The notes beneath the pieces were generated by a model. That model made no database searches, had not been told where the DNA came from, and was given only the letters and a program-made list of their open reading frames with translations. Positions 43,989-54,061 of a stretch of 64,000 bases of DNA are shown piece after piece. The DNA is from Hydrogenivirga caldilitoris. Its GTDB lineage: Bacteria; Aquificota; Aquificia; Aquificales; Aquificaceae. Positions within the stretch are counted from its first letter, which is position 1; every line of letters starts with the position of its first letter. Location: the NCBI RefSeq assembly GCF_003664005.1, contig NZ_RCCJ01000001.1, forward strand, positions 434,001 to 498,000. Reading direction: 5' to 3'. Position numbers and translations under genes: made by a program.

Positions 43989-44663
43989 AAGAAAGACATA
44001 AACCTGGTCTACATTCTCCAGAGTAAACTCAGCTTCAGGGGGTTTATCCTTTCCAACGAAGACCGGCAACCCTCCAAGTTCTCTTACCTTTTTAAGGGCG
44101 TACAGGTCTGTTGTGTCGTCTCCAATATAGACTACCTTTTCTTTACCATTCCAACCCACGAGCCGGAGGAAGTTTTCAACCGCCTTGCCCTTGTCCACAT
44201 CTGAGTAAACAGCTTCAAGGACTTTCTTGCCTTCTATGACCTTTTTTGGGGGATGGCTATCAACAAACTCCTTAAAAATACCTTTAACCCTACTTTCATC
44301 ACCTTTAAAGTTCCTGAAGTGAAGGGCAAAGCAACCCTCCTTTTCTTCTATAAAAACACCGGGTATGTTTTTTATTCTTTCCCTTAAAGGGGTCAGGTCT
44401 GGCAACCCTAAATCCAAGAATTCCTTTAAAAGTTTTTCATCTCTGTAAATTTTTGCTCCATGGGATGTGATAACGTATATCGTATCAGGTACGTGGCCGA
44501 AAACCTTTTTGAAGCTTTCAATGCTCCTTCCAGTGACTATTACAACCCTGTGCTTTTTTGAGAGCTCTTCAAGAAATTTTTTCCTGTCAGCCTCTATCTT
44601 AGCCTCGTCAGGCTCTTTAACTATAGGTGTTAAGGTTCCATCGTAATCAAGAAATATAATCAT
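43956..44663 (-). CDS. otsB: Trehalose-6-phosphate phosphatase
   Basis: The 235-residue HAD phosphatase removes phosphate from trehalose 6-phosphate. The nucleophile motif IIFLDYDGTLTPIV is at the N-terminus, TGRS follows, and GDDTTDLYALKKV supplies the metal-binding aspartates. It is read toward treT with a 33-nt overlap and away from otsA. The family could also accept glucosylglycerol phosphate, so the exact product depends on OtsA. Confidence 0.92.
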   Translation of the reverse strand: MIIFLDYDGTLTPIVKEPDEAKIEADRKKFLEELSKKHRVVIVTGRSIESFKKVFGHVPDTIYVITSHGAKIYRDEKLLKEFLDLGLPDLTPLRERIKNIPGVFIEEKEGCFALHFRNFKGDESRVKGIFKEFVDSHPPKKVIEGKKVLEAVYSDVDKGKAVENFLRLVGWNGKEKVVYIGDDTTDLYALKKVRELGGLPVFVGKDKPPEAEFTLENVDQVYVFLSRLEKFAGYK

Positions 44664-44686
44664 CGTATCTTAATGTTTAGCTTTAC

Positions 44687-44715
44687 TTGACAGCTCAATT
44701 ATATACATATAACAT
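44687..44715 (+). promoter_or_regulatory. Promoter of otsA
   Basis: TTGACA (44687-44692) and TAACAT (44710-44715) are 17 bp apart, 19 nt before the otsA ATG at 44734. The leader would be about 12 nt with no clear Shine-Dalgarno motif. A TATAAT lies on the opposite strand at 44698-44703 and may serve otsB. Confidence 0.5.
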
Positions 44716-44733
44716 TACTTAAAACCTTAAGAA

Positions 44734-46107
44734 ATGAAATTAATTGTAGTATCAAACAGAGAACCTTACAGGGTAGAAACGGTTAGGGGAAGAACAAAAC
44801 TTGAGAAGACGGTCGGCGGGCTTGTTTCAGCCCTTGAACCAGTTCTAAGAAAAGAAGGTGGAGTATGGGTCTGCTGGGGAAGAAAGGGGCAGAAGACGCC
44901 TCTTGAAGTAAAGGTAACGAGCAACTTCCTTATAAAGCACGTACCTCTCACCAGTGCGGATGTTTCTGAGTATTACTACGGCTTTGCAAACGATACCTTA
45001 TGGCCACTATGCCATATGTTTATCAACAGAACGCATTTTAACAACAGATACTGGCTTGGCTACAGCAGGGTGAACAGGAAGTTTGCAAAAGCTGTTTCCG
45101 AGATTTACTCGCCCGGCTACAAAGTACTCGTTAACGATTACCAGCTTGCCCTTGTCCCTAAACTCCTGAAAGAGCAAGGTATCAAAGATACCATATACAT
45201 GTTCTGGCATATCCCTTTTCCTCCTTACTTCATACTTAGATTCCTGCCTCAGAGGAGAGAACTCTTAGAAGGTATGTTGGGAGCTGATGTAATTGGCTTT
45301 CATACCCAACATTACGTTCAGAATTTCCAGGAATGTGTAAGGGAGGTGCTTGGCGCTTTTTATGACGACAACGCTATCTACTGGAATGGGAGGAAGATAA
45401 AGGTTAAAGCTGTGCCTGTAGGTATTGATGTCAATAAATGGGAAAAGTTAACGGAGGAGCCGAAGGTGGTAAAGTATGCCCAGAACCTCCGTAGAAAGCT
45501 TGGTGTTGAGTATGTGGGTATAGGCGTTGATAGGCTTGATTATACAAAGGGGCTTGAGGAGAAGTTTAAAGGTATCGGGAGATTCTTTGAGAAGTATCCC
45601 TCCTTTAGAGGGAAGGTCTCCTTTATTCAAATAGCTGCTCCCACAAGAACCAGGTTGGAAGAGTATATGGATATAAAGAGGAAAACCGACGAGATAGTTG
45701 GTATGATTGAGGGGAGGTTTGGAGAACCCGGCTGGGTGCCTATATATTACTACTACAAAAACTACGGTGATGACAGACTCGCATCCTTTTACATGATTGC
45801 GGACTTTGCCCTGGTGACCCCAGTTATAGACGGACTGAACCTCGTTTCAAAGGAGTATGTGGTTTCAAGAAAGAGAGAGGATGGCGTGCTTATTCTGAGT
45901 GAGTTTGCAGGAGCCAGTGTACAGCTTAGAAACGGGGCTATCATAGTAAACCCCTTTGATGAGGAAGCTTTGGCTGAATCTATATATATAGCTCTGAAGA
46001 TGAAAAAGCGGGAGAAACGGGAGAGGATGAAAGCTCTCCGGGAGAAGGTGATAAAAGAGGATATACACTGGTGGCTAAAGAACTTCTTAGAGGATGTACC
46101 TGCTTAA
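44734..46107 (+). CDS. otsA: Trehalose-6-phosphate synthase (GT20)
   Basis: The 457-residue family GT20 transferase joins glucose from NDP-glucose to glucose 6-phosphate. The marks include [16 protein letters not shown]-type [60 protein letters not shown] (in parts) and [17 protein letters not shown]. It is shorter than some fungal forms, as usual in bacteria. A close relative could make glucosylglycerol phosphate, but the adjacent otsB supports trehalose. Its end overlaps hslU by 21 nt on the other strand. Confidence 0.9.
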   Translation: MKLIVVSNREPYRVETVRGRTKLEKTVGGLVSALEPVLRKEGGVWVCWGRKGQKTPLEVKVTSNFLIKHVPLTSADVSEYYYGFANDTLWPLCHMFINRTHFNNRYWLGYSRVNRKFAKAVSEIYSPGYKVLVNDYQLALVPKLLKEQGIKDTIYMFWHIPFPPYFILRFLPQRRELLEGMLGADVIGFHTQHYVQNFQECVREVLGAFYDDNAIYWNGRKIKVKAVPVGIDVNKWEKLTEEPKVVKYAQNLRRKLGVEYVGIGVDRLDYTKGLEEKFKGIGRFFEKYPSFRGKVSFIQIAAPTRTRLEEYMDIKRKTDEIVGMIEGRFGEPGWVPIYYYYKNYGDDRLASFYMIADFALVTPVIDGLNLVSKEYVVSRKREDGVLILSEFAGASVQLRNGAIIVNPFDEEALAESIYIALKMKKREKRERMKALREKVIKEDIHWWLKNFLEDVPA

Positions 46108-47436
46108 CTCCTCATCTTTCACTATGCCTTCCAACTTAGCCCTTACAAACCTGCTGTCTATTATTATGTGCTGGCCGCTCATATCTGGAGCGTTGAAGGA
46201 TATATCCTCTAACAGTTTTTCCATAACTGTATGAAGTCTCCTCGCTCCTATGTTCTCGGTTCTGTTGTTTGTGTCCTCGGATATCCTCGCTATCTCTTCT
46301 ACCGCGTCTTCAGTAAATTCTATTTCAACTCCTTCAGTTCTCAGGAGCTCTATGTACTGTTTAGTTAAGGCGTTTTCCGGCTCGGTCAGTATTTTTACGA
46401 AGTCCTCCTTGGTAAGAGGTTTAAGTTCAACTCTTATGGGAAACCTACCCTGTAACTCGGGTATCAAGTCTGAAGGTTTTGCCATATGAAAGGCGCCAGC
46501 GCCTATGAAGAGTATGTGGTCTGTTTTTACTGGACCGTATTTGGTGTTGACGTTTGTTCCCTCCAGTATGGGAAGTAAATCCCTTTGAACACCCTCTCTG
46601 GACACACCCGGACCTGTGCCTGGTGTCTTCACAGCTATCTTATCTATCTCATCTATGAAGATTATGCCGAAGTTCTCAGCCCTGAATACAGCCTCCCTGG
46701 CTACTTCTTCCATGTCTATCAGTTTCTCGGCTTCTTCCTGTTCAAGGATGTGAAGGGCTTCCTTGACTCTTAGCTTCCTCCTCTTCTTGGAGGGCATCAG
46801 GTTAGAAAACATCTCCCTAAGCTGGTTCTCAAGCTCCTCAAATCCGGGAGGTCCTGCTATGCCTACCATAGGGATAGCTTTTTCCTGGACATCAATTTCT
46901 ATAACCTTTTCATCAAGCTCCCCTCTCCTGAGCCTTTCCCGTAACTCTTCCCTTTTGCCGGCGTCTTGAGACTCTCTTATACCAAAGCTTGTAAATTGCT
47001 GAGGCACGAGATAGTCAAGTATTCTTTCCTCTGCGAGCTTCCTCGCCCTTTCCTTAACCCTTTCAACTTTTTCTCTCTTTACCATCTGGTAAGAGACTTC
47101 CACCAGCTCTCTTACCATAGATTCCACATCCCTTCCAACGTAACCGACTTCCGTATATTTGGTGGCTTCAACTTTAACAAAAGGTGCCTTTATAAGTCCT
47201 GCGAGCCTTCTCGCTATCTCGGTTTTTCCAACTCCCGTGGGTCCTATCATGAGTATGTTCTTAGGAGCGACCTCGTCCCGTATGTACTCCGGTAACTTTT
47301 GCCTCCTCCACCTGTTTCTGAGAGCTATGGCAACAGCCTTCTTAGCTTCCTCCTGGCCTACGACGTATTTGTTTAACTCCTCAACTATCCTTTTAGGGGT
47401 TAGCTCTTCAAGGAGCTCAGAAAGCTGGCTCGTCAT
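46087..47436 (-). CDS. hslU: HslU ATPase of the HslUV protease
   Basis: HslU is the AAA+ unfoldase that feeds HslV peptidase. The 449 residues show [20 protein letters not shown], Walker [35 protein letters not shown], Walker B FIDEIDKI, and the terminal region [20 protein letters not shown]. hslV is not in the window. I take the ATG at 47436 instead of the TTG at 47442, since AGAGGA sits about 7 nt before it. The gene overlaps otsA by 21 nt and the upstream small orphan by 20 nt. Confidence 0.93.
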   Translation of the reverse strand: MTSQLSELLEELTPKRIVEELNKYVVGQEEAKKAVAIALRNRWRRQKLPEYIRDEVAPKNILMIGPTGVGKTEIARRLAGLIKAPFVKVEATKYTEVGYVGRDVESMVRELVEVSYQMVKREKVERVKERARKLAEERILDYLVPQQFTSFGIRESQDAGKREELRERLRRGELDEKVIEIDVQEKAIPMVGIAGPPGFEELENQLREMFSNLMPSKKRRKLRVKEALHILEQEEAEKLIDMEEVAREAVFRAENFGIIFIDEIDKIAVKTPGTGPGVSREGVQRDLLPILEGTNVNTKYGPVKTDHILFIGAGAFHMAKPSDLIPELQGRFPIRVELKPLTKEDFVKILTEPENALTKQYIELLRTEGVEIEFTEDAVEEIARISEDTNNRTENIGARRLHTVMEKLLEDISFNAPDMSGQHIIIDSRFVRAKLEGIVKDEELSRYIL

Positions 47437-47881
47437 CTCCAAATCCTCTCTTGGTAAGCTCCTGGGGGGTGCTCTTAACTATATCCTCAAGGAAGCTGTC
47501 AATATCCTGGGGAAACTTCTCAAACTCGGGCTCAACGGGAAAGAATCTCTTCACCACATCAACTGGAGGATTTCCGTAACCTATAGCCGGGAGAATCTTC
47601 TTTGCCCCTCTTCTTGCTGCCTCCCTGTAGGCGATCTTGTAGCCCTCCTTAAAGGCGACCTCTATATCCTTAAACCTCTCTATCTCATCACCGAGCTCGT
47701 AGAGGACTATATCGTAGGTTGTCTTTTTGAACTTCTCCCAATCCTTTATTTCCACTATGTAGTTTTTCCCAGACCACTGTTTCAGTTCAACGGACTTCAA
47801 GTTCCCAAGCTTAAAAGATAGAATGTAGTAGTCTATCAGCTGCCTGTCTGCATAAACGTCAAGGAAGAAGAAGAATTCCAT
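47417..47881 (-). CDS. Hypothetical protein, 154 residues, upstream of hslU
   Basis: The protein is not recognised. It begins [20 protein letters not shown] and has alternating charged and hydrophobic segments ([40 protein letters not shown]) and no signal peptide. AGGAGG stands 4 nt before the ATG at 47881, which I prefer to the ATG at 47926 of the longer frame. Coupling to hslU by overlap suggests a linked function, possibly in protein quality control, but that is only context. Confidence 0.6.
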   Translation of the reverse strand: MEFFFFLDVYADRQLIDYYILSFKLGNLKSVELKQWSGKNYIVEIKDWEKFKKTTYDIVLYELGDEIERFKDIEVAFKEGYKIAYREAARRGAKKILPAIGYGNPPVDVVKRFFPVEPEFEKFPQDIDSFLEDIVKSTPQELTKRGFGDDEPAF

Positions 47882-47919
47882 AACACCTCCTGTTAGGATT
47901 AATAATATAATCCAGAAAT

Positions 47920-47946
47920 TTGGCACCCGTGAATTTTTGCTATAAT
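47920..47946 (+). promoter_or_regulatory. Promoter of rpsA
   Basis: TTGGCA (47920-47925) and TATAAT (47941-47946) are 15 bp apart; TGC directly before the -10 gives an extended -10 form. The ribosome site TGGAGG lies before the ATG at 47969. Confidence 0.55.
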
Positions 47947-47968
47947 GTATTCTCCCGTGGAGGACCGA

Positions 47969-49582
47969 ATGAACGAATTTGAGAAGCTCCTAAACAAAGC
48001 CCTCCCGCAGGAAGAAGCCTTTAAGAGAGGAAAGATAGTAACCGGGAAGGTGATAAAGATTGACGAAAGGTACGTTTACGTTGATATAGGGTATAAGGTG
48101 GAGGGAGTCATACCTCGTGAAGAGGTAAGTGAAGAGCTTAAAGAAGGAGACGAGATACAGGCTGTCATAGTGAAGATATCTCCACGCCTTGACTACCCAC
48201 GGTTATCCTATAAGGTAATCTCTCAGCAAAAGGGTCTGGAAGAACTTCAGAAAGCATACGCCGAAGGGCGTGAGGTAATAGGGAACGTAGAGAGAAGGGT
48301 CAGGGGGGGCTTTATAGTTGATATAGAGGGTGTAAAGGCTTTCCTTCCCGCAAGCGAAACCGGCAAGAAGTTAAGTACTGGGAAGCCTGTCAGGCTCAAG
48401 GTTATTGAGATAACACTGCAGAAGGATAAACCCAAGGTTATAGTCTCCCATAAGGCGTACCTGGAAGAGGAAAGAAAGAGAAGGAAGCAGGAACTTATTA
48501 AGGGTTTGAACAAAGGTGATGTAGTTGAGGGTAAAGTTATAAAGATTGACCCAAACAAGGGTATAACCCTTTTGATAGAAGGTGCTCTGAGGGCTTTCCT
48601 TCCCAAGGAGGAGCTCTCCTGGGGTAGGGACAAGAACCCCTATAATTACGCTGAGGTGGATGAAACCATAAAGGTTAAGGTCAAAAAGAAGAGTAAAGAC
48701 AAGGACTTTCTTATAGTTTCTCTGAGGGAGCTTAAGGAAAACCCTTGGGACAAGTTTGTCAAAGAGCATAAGGTCGGTGACGTTGTAGAGGCTAAGGTCG
48801 CGCAGGTGGTTCCCAAGGGAGTTGTCCTTGACTTGGAGGAAGGTCTTGAGGGCTTTGTTCCTTCTGAAGAGGTCAGCTGGAACGGGAACACACCCCAGAA
48901 GGGAGACCTTGTGAAAGCAAAGGTGCTCAGGATAGAACCCAAGAGGAAGAGGATAATACTAAGCATAAGGCAGGCTCTCCCCAAGCCTTGGGAAGAATTC
49001 CTTGAGAAAAACCCAGTAGGTACAAAAGTAAAAGGTAAAGTGGAGAAGATAGAGGGGAGCAAGGCTATAGTTGACCTCGGAGAGGAGGAGGTCAAGGGGA
49101 TAATCCACAGAAGTGACCTTTCCTGGGCAAAGCCTAAAAGGGTTGAAGAAGTCCTTAAGGAGGGTGAAGAGAGAGAGTTTCTCATTTTAGGGACCGAAGG
49201 GAAATACGTTAAGCTTGGGATAAAACAACTCACACCCAACCCGTGGGATATAATTCAGGAAAAGTACAAAGTAGGTGACGAATTAACTTTAAAGGTTAAA
49301 GAGGTAATGCCCTTTGGAGCTTTCCTTGAGTTGCCTGAAGGTGTAGAAGGACTCCTCCCACTATCGGAAGTTCCCAGAGATGTGAAGCTGGAGGTAGGCA
49401 AGGAGTATGAAGTAAAGATAATTGACCTTGATCCCAAGGAGGGGAAGGTGACCTTCTCAATTAAAGCTCTTAGAGGCGAGGAGGAAAAACAGGAAGAACA
49501 ACCGGCTCAACAACAGGGAGAAGAGGTCTCAGCAGGAGGCTTCAAGCTCGGCGATATACTGAAGAAGAAGTGGAAGATGTGA
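47969..49582 (+). CDS. rpsA: 30S ribosomal protein S1
   Basis: The 537-residue protein is built from repeated S1 RNA-binding domains, about six, visible as recurring GKVIKIDERYVYVDIGYKVEG-like units (in parts), for example VGDVVEAKVAQVVPKGVVLD, VGTKVKGKVEKIEGSKAIVD and VGDELTLKVKEVMPFGAFLE. It binds mRNA on the ribosome. The ATG at 47969 is preferred over 47945 because GGAGG lies just upstream and the -10 box would otherwise overlap the gene. Lys-rich linkers are typical of thermophiles. It is first in a long co-oriented run ending at recG. Confidence 0.95.
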   Translation: MNEFEKLLNKALPQEEAFKRGKIVTGKVIKIDERYVYVDIGYKVEGVIPREEVSEELKEGDEIQAVIVKISPRLDYPRLSYKVISQQKGLEELQKAYAEGREVIGNVERRVRGGFIVDIEGVKAFLPASETGKKLSTGKPVRLKVIEITLQKDKPKVIVSHKAYLEEERKRRKQELIKGLNKGDVVEGKVIKIDPNKGITLLIEGALRAFLPKEELSWGRDKNPYNYAEVDETIKVKVKKKSKDKDFLIVSLRELKENPWDKFVKEHKVGDVVEAKVAQVVPKGVVLDLEEGLEGFVPSEEVSWNGNTPQKGDLVKAKVLRIEPKRKRIILSIRQALPKPWEEFLEKNPVGTKVKGKVEKIEGSKAIVDLGEEEVKGIIHRSDLSWAKPKRVEEVLKEGEEREFLILGTEGKYVKLGIKQLTPNPWDIIQEKYKVGDELTLKVKEVMPFGAFLELPEGVEGLLPLSEVPRDVKLEVGKEYEVKIIDLDPKEGKVTFSIKALRGEEEKQEEQPAQQQGEEVSAGGFKLGDILKKKWKM

Positions 49583-49597
49583 AATTCGGAGTCCGGT

Positions 49598-49900
49598 ATG
49601 ACTAAGAAGGACATAGCTAACCTCATCCATGAAAGGTGCGAGGGTGAGTTTGAAGTTACAAAGAAAGAGATGTATCAGATAGTCTCTGAGATATTTGAGA
49701 TAATAGAGGATACCCTTAAGAGGGGAGAAAAGGTTCAGGTTTCCGGTTTTGGGACCTTCATAGTGAAGAGGAGAAAGGGGAAGGTGGGCAGGAATCCAAG
49801 GACAGGCGAGGAGGTCCCGGTCCCGGACAGGAACGTAATTATCTTCAAACCCAGCAAGAAACTCCTGGAGTTAGTAGAGCTCAAGCTTAAGAAAGTATAA
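49598..49900 (+). CDS. HU/IHF-family DNA-binding protein
   Basis: The 100-residue protein bends DNA as a dimer. The signature GFGTFIVKRRKGKVGRNPRTG and PDRNVIIFKPSKKLLELV are of HU/IHF type, and the spacing agrees with both. It follows rpsA by 15 nt and precedes tRNA-Pro by 10 nt. Distinguishing HU from IHF subunits is not safe by eye; a longer C-terminus (LKLKKV) is unremarkable. Such a protein may help compact DNA in this thermophile. Confidence 0.92.
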   Translation: MTKKDIANLIHERCEGEFEVTKKEMYQIVSEIFEIIEDTLKRGEKVQVSGFGTFIVKRRKGKVGRNPRTGEEVPVPDRNVIIFKPSKKLLELVELKLKKV

Positions 49901-49910
49901 TTAATATTGA

Positions 49911-49983
49911 CGGGGTGTAGCGCAGGTGGCAGCGCGCTGGCATGGGGGGCCAGAGGTCCCGGGTTCAAGTCCCGGCACCCCGA
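49911..49983 (+). tRNA. tRNA-Pro (anticodon GGG)
   Basis: A 73-nt cloverleaf folds by eye: acceptor CGGGGTG with CACCCCG, D stem GCGC/GCGC, anticodon stem CTGGC/GCCAG around ATGGGGG (anticodon GGG), T arm CCGGG-TTCAAGT-CCCGG, discriminator A. CCA is not encoded. It lies between the HU/IHF gene and an HTH gene, so it is probably part of a mixed transcript that is processed. Confidence 0.95.
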
Positions 49984-50009
49984 TTTGGAAAATAAAAGGA
50001 GGTGGAGAC

Positions 50010-50648
50010 ATGGTAATTGAACTCAGACCTGTAGAAGTTGATGTAGAACCCCTGGTTACCAGAGTTTTCCTGAAGGCTATAGACATGCTGGGAGGACTTC
50101 AAAAACTGGCAGAGTACAGAACCCTCACATGGCTTCCTTCCCTTGCAAGGGCTGCCTTTGCCGTTGTGTTGAGGGAGGAGTATCTAAAGACAGAGGACGA
50201 GATAGCTGAACTGGTGGGTCTTACGAGACAAACCGTCAGGAATATCCTAAGGGCTGACCCAGAAATGGCTATCTATAAAGTTCAACATCTTGAGGAGCTT
50301 ACTCAGGAGGAAAAGAAAGAGCTAAGGGTTCACACGGCAGGCGGTATAGCTAAGCTTGCCTACAAGCTGGTCAAAGAGGGACATGAGGAGCCTAGGTTAT
50401 TCTTGGAATACTGTACCCAGGCAGCTTTAGCTCTTGATGTGCCCTGGGCTTACATGGTTCTGAAGAGGATAAAGGGGACGGATTTCCCCGTGCAGTCTGC
50501 AGATGATGTGAGGGAAAAACTGTCCGGTGTAGTCATAAGAGGGAGAAAGGCGGAGGAGGTTATACAAGAGCTGGAATACCCGATCAAAAACCCTGCAGAG
50601 CTTCTTCATAGGATAAAGGAGAACCTGAAGATGCACGGTATAGAATGA
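50010..50648 (+). CDS. HTH protein, probable regulator (near-KaiC type)
   Basis: The 212-residue protein contains a helix-turn-helix in residues 60-85 (TEDEIAELVGLTRQTVRNIL) and a helical C-terminal part (GGIAKLAYKLVKEG, LFLEYCTQAALALDVPWAYM). It resembles archaeal regulatory-domain proteins found near KaiC-type genes, though no KaiC is here. AGGAGGTGG precedes the ATG at 50010; the longer frame begins inside tRNA-Pro and is discarded. It starts 26 nt after that tRNA and precedes tamB by 4 nt. Confidence 0.65.
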   Translation: MVIELRPVEVDVEPLVTRVFLKAIDMLGGLQKLAEYRTLTWLPSLARAAFAVVLREEYLKTEDEIAELVGLTRQTVRNILRADPEMAIYKVQHLEELTQEEKKELRVHTAGGIAKLAYKLVKEGHEEPRLFLEYCTQAALALDVPWAYMVLKRIKGTDFPVQSADDVREKLSGVVIRGRKAEEVIQELEYPIKNPAELLHRIKENLKMHGIE

Positions 50649-50652
50649 GTTT

Positions 50653-53600
50653 ATGCGCTATGTTGCTTTCCTGCTTCTTCTCTTGCTCTCCCTTTACTTT
50701 TTCTTAATAAAGCCTTACCTTATAGCTAAACGCATATACTTTAAGTTTGAAGGGGTTGAGCTTAACCTTTCCCCTTTTTATCTAAAGGCAGGTTTAATTT
50801 ACTTTTACATTCCCTTTCAGGGTAGATACGTCTTCTTAAACCTGACAGACCTTTCTTTTGAACTGGATGAGCGTCCAAACCTCTCCCTTAAAGAGGGAAA
50901 CTTTACGGTTGTTGAGACAGGAACTTCTATAAACGTGGAGGAAAAGGAAAGGAAAGCTCCATACATTTTTGTCCCTGAGTTCTTAAAGACTACCCAAATC
51001 TACGTGGGAAAATTCCTGTTCAATTATCTGGGAAAGACAAACCTCTCCGTACTTGCAGAAAACTTCTCTTTGAAGGATAGGGTCATCTCGGGCAATCTAG
51101 ATGTTATATCGGGAAGTAGAGAGTTCAGCATAAAGATAAAACGCATGAGACTGCTGGAGGATACCATAAGCCTGGATTCTGTGGACGTAAACTCAGACCT
51201 CTTCTCCTTTTCCCTGAGAGGCACATTCCAGGAGGGAGAACCAGAAGCCCGCTTCAGTCTTGTGGGTGGTATCAGAGGGCTGGATTTTGGTAATGTTTAT
51301 GTTGCACCCGTGAAACTGAATGGCAGAGGGAGGGCAAACTATAAGGGAATAAACGTACTGCTTAGTGCTGAGACTGACAGTGTTCTGCTCAAGGGGAGAA
51401 AGACCTTCTCCAAAGTTAGAGCTTCTGGGCTTCTGAGTCTTACCTTTGGAAAGGAGCTATCTCTGAGGGGAAGGATAGAGAACCCCGTTGTTAAAGGGGA
51501 CTATAACCTTGAGCTTGCACCCCACAGGAGACTTAGCTTGAAGATTGAGAGATTCCCCATAGATTCTGAGCTCTTGGGTGTGAAACCCTTCCTCTTCTCC
51601 TGGGTAAGGGGCGATCTTAAGCTAGACATGGATGAGGGCAGTTTATCTCTTTATGCAACCACAGATGGTTTTGATGTGGAAAACTATGCCTTTAACAGAA
51701 CGGAGATGTTTCTGGACTACAGTTACAAGCTTAACAAAGGAAAGGTGGAGCTTGCTGTCAGAAACCCTGCTGAAACCTGTCTAAGCGGAAACTTAGAAGG
51801 TGGAAGTTTTAAAAGTGAGCTCCTTGCTAAGGATATTCTCCTGGTGATGTATGGAGCTTCAACTTTTCTCTCCTATCAGGGAAAACTCAACTATGAAGGA
51901 GATCTGATTCTGAGTGGGGAAGGGACTTTGAAGGATAGCTTCTATCAGAACCTTCCCCTTGGAGATGTGGACTACAAGCTCAGTTACGGTAAAGGGAGTG
52001 TTGACCTGGACTACTCTGGAAGGGGTTTTTCTGGAAGCCTCTTAGGTTCAACCGTGGGCGGTTTTATATCCATTACAGATTTCAAAGACTTCAGGGGCAG
52101 TTTTAGGGGTTACGGATTATCGGTCAGAGAGGGTAAGCTGGAAGTGGCACTTCAGGACAAAAACCTCGCTCTCGTCCTCAGCCTTGAGGATGCTAAATTT
52201 TCAAAGGACGATCTGAACGCCTCGGTTCAGGGCGAGTTGAAACTATTCAAATCAAAGGAACTTCAGGGTAAGTTTTGGCTTGTATCCAGAGATGTAAGTT
52301 TTGGGGATAAATCCTTTAAAGAGGAGATGTCTCTGACGGGAGAGTTAACTCAGAACCTTGTGAGTGGGTCTTATGAAGTGAAAGGTTATCTGAACGGTGT
52401 TTATTCTTTCAACCTACAAAATATGCACCTCAGGTCTACAGGAAACTTAGCATGGCAGTTTCTGAAAGCGGACTTCTCCCTTGAAGGCACACCTGAGGAG
52501 GGAACTCTGAACTCTAAGGTTGAGATAAGAACTGGAGACAAGCCAGTTGCAACTGAGCTTACAGCAAGTTACTCGGGTAGAACCCTTAAGCTCCGTTTAG
52601 ACCCTGCCAGCTACACCTACAAGGTCTCTAAGATTGAATTTGGCGGAGCAAAACTCAGAGTTGATGGAGATAAAGGGTCTGTTGAGTTGGGCGATACCAG
52701 TATTTCAATACTTGGACGCCCAGTGGTCGTTTTTAAACAGGACGAAAGCGTCCTTGACCTTGGCAGGGGACTTTTTAAGCTGACCCTTGTATCCTCAGGT
52801 GCACTCCAGGGTAAAGCTGAGGTGTTTTACAGCAAAGACAAAGGACTCCATGTTCTATCTTCCGGAAGCTTAGACCTGGACAGACTTTCCTTTTTCATAA
52901 CCACTCCAGTTGGTGGTAAGGCAAAGGGACTTTTGGATTATCAGTTCTCCTACAGGGGAGGCAATTTATCCTTCCTACTGAAGAATGAGGGGAAGCTGGT
53001 TTCTTACTCAAGGTATTTTGCCTTTCCAATGGATGCTGCGATTGAGCTCAAAGCTCTGGATAGAAGTCTTTCCGCTTTCATAACTGTGTGGAGGAACAGC
53101 TCTGGCTTTTCAGCTAACGTGGGTTCAAACAACCTAAAGGACTACTATATCTACCTTGTGTCCAGAGAACTCCCGGTTGCTTACAGGACCCCTTCTCTTT
53201 CAGCCAGGCTTGACGTCAGCTCGGAGGGTTGGGTAAGGGTCTCAAACCTGAAAGAGGTTTCCGTGACGCTTGATGCCCTGCTTTCCGGTGAACTTGAGAT
53301 ACTGAAAGCGGAACTGGAGAGGAAAGGAGAGAGACAGCCTTCTAAGACTGAAGTAGAGCTTGACGTGAGGTTTGATACCTTTAAACCCATAAGGGTGCAG
53401 CTGCCGGAGGGTTACCTTTTTGTAAAGGTGAAGGGGTGGGTTCAAGGTAAATCCAGTGACCCCAATTACGCGCTGAATATTGAATTTTTAACAGGGGAGC
53501 TAACCTACTTTGGAAGGCGTTTCTTTGTTAAAGGTGGGCACGCAAACCTTTTAAAGGAGCAAGAGGTTGAAGAGAAAAGAATAGATATATCTCTTGTAAA

Positions 53601-54060
53601 TCCTTCCGAGGACATGAGCATATTTATAAACCTGAAGGGTAGCTTGGATAACCCACAGATAGTTGTTTGGTCGGAACCTCCAAAGAGTTCCCAGGAAATT
53701 CTCACAAAGCTGGTCATAGGCAGTACGGCAGAGGGTTTGATACCTGTTGCAAAAACACTCTTCAAACAACTTGGATACTTGGGGAGTGCCAGAAGCGGTC
53801 TGGCAAGCTTGCTTGGAGTTGACATAACCCTGTCAACCCAGACAGGCTCTCAGGGTGAGATAGGTATAAATTTGAACGTAAGGAAGAAGATAGCTGAAGC
53901 CTTCTCAATTGAGTACCAGCAGAGTACTTTAAAGGACCCTCGTGCCACCTACTACGGAGGAAGCCTTACCTTCCCTGGAGGGACTTACTTCTACGGCCGT
54001 ATATTTGCAGATAACACATCAGAGATAAAATTAAGGTTTATAAGGAAGTTTGATTTCTGA
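50653..54060 (+). CDS. tamB: TamB-like translocation and assembly protein
   Basis: A 1135-residue envelope protein with one N-terminal membrane helix (YVAFLLLLLLSLYFFLIKPY) and a long run of beta-strand segments, ending in the DUF490/TamB C-domain (LTYFGRRFFVKGGHANL, NPQIVVWSEPPKSSQEILTK, VRKKIAEAFSIEYQQS). TamB bridges the periplasm and is thought to move lipids or assist outer-membrane protein assembly. This implies a double-membrane cell. No BamA partner (TamA) is in the window. recG follows 1 nt after its stop. Confidence 0.88.
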   Translation: MRYVAFLLLLLLSLYFFLIKPYLIAKRIYFKFEGVELNLSPFYLKAGLIYFYIPFQGRYVFLNLTDLSFELDERPNLSLKEGNFTVVETGTSINVEEKERKAPYIFVPEFLKTTQIYVGKFLFNYLGKTNLSVLAENFSLKDRVISGNLDVISGSREFSIKIKRMRLLEDTISLDSVDVNSDLFSFSLRGTFQEGEPEARFSLVGGIRGLDFGNVYVAPVKLNGRGRANYKGINVLLSAETDSVLLKGRKTFSKVRASGLLSLTFGKELSLRGRIENPVVKGDYNLELAPHRRLSLKIERFPIDSELLGVKPFLFSWVRGDLKLDMDEGSLSLYATTDGFDVENYAFNRTEMFLDYSYKLNKGKVELAVRNPAETCLSGNLEGGSFKSELLAKDILLVMYGASTFLSYQGKLNYEGDLILSGEGTLKDSFYQNLPLGDVDYKLSYGKGSVDLDYSGRGFSGSLLGSTVGGFISITDFKDFRGSFRGYGLSVREGKLEVALQDKNLALVLSLEDAKFSKDDLNASVQGELKLFKSKELQGKFWLVSRDVSFGDKSFKEEMSLTGELTQNLVSGSYEVKGYLNGVYSFNLQNMHLRSTGNLAWQFLKADFSLEGTPEEGTLNSKVEIRTGDKPVATELTASYSGRTLKLRLDPASYTYKVSKIEFGGAKLRVDGDKGSVELGDTSISILGRPVVVFKQDESVLDLGRGLFKLTLVSSGALQGKAEVFYSKDKGLHVLSSGSLDLDRLSFFITTPVGGKAKGLLDYQFSYRGGNLSFLLKNEGKLVSYSRYFAFPMDAAIELKALDRSLSAFITVWRNSSGFSANVGSNNLKDYYIYLVSRELPVAYRTPSLSARLDVSSEGWVRVSNLKEVSVTLDALLSGELEILKAELERKGERQPSKTEVELDVRFDTFKPIRVQLPEGYLFVKVKGWVQGKSSDPNYALNIEFLTGELTYFGRRFFVKGGHANLLKEQEVEEKRIDISLVNPSEDMSIFINLKGSLDNPQIVVWSEPPKSSQEILTKLVIGSTAEGLIPVAKTLFKQLGYLGSARSGLASLLGVDITLSTQTGSQGEIGINLNVRKKIAEAFSIEYQQSTLKDPRATYYGGSLTFPGGTYFYGRIFADNTSEIKLRFIRKFDF

Positions 54061-54061
54061 T

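Noticed and set aside
49926-50009. N-terminal extension of the HTH gene
   Set aside because: These codons lie inside tRNA-Pro and lack a ribosome site.
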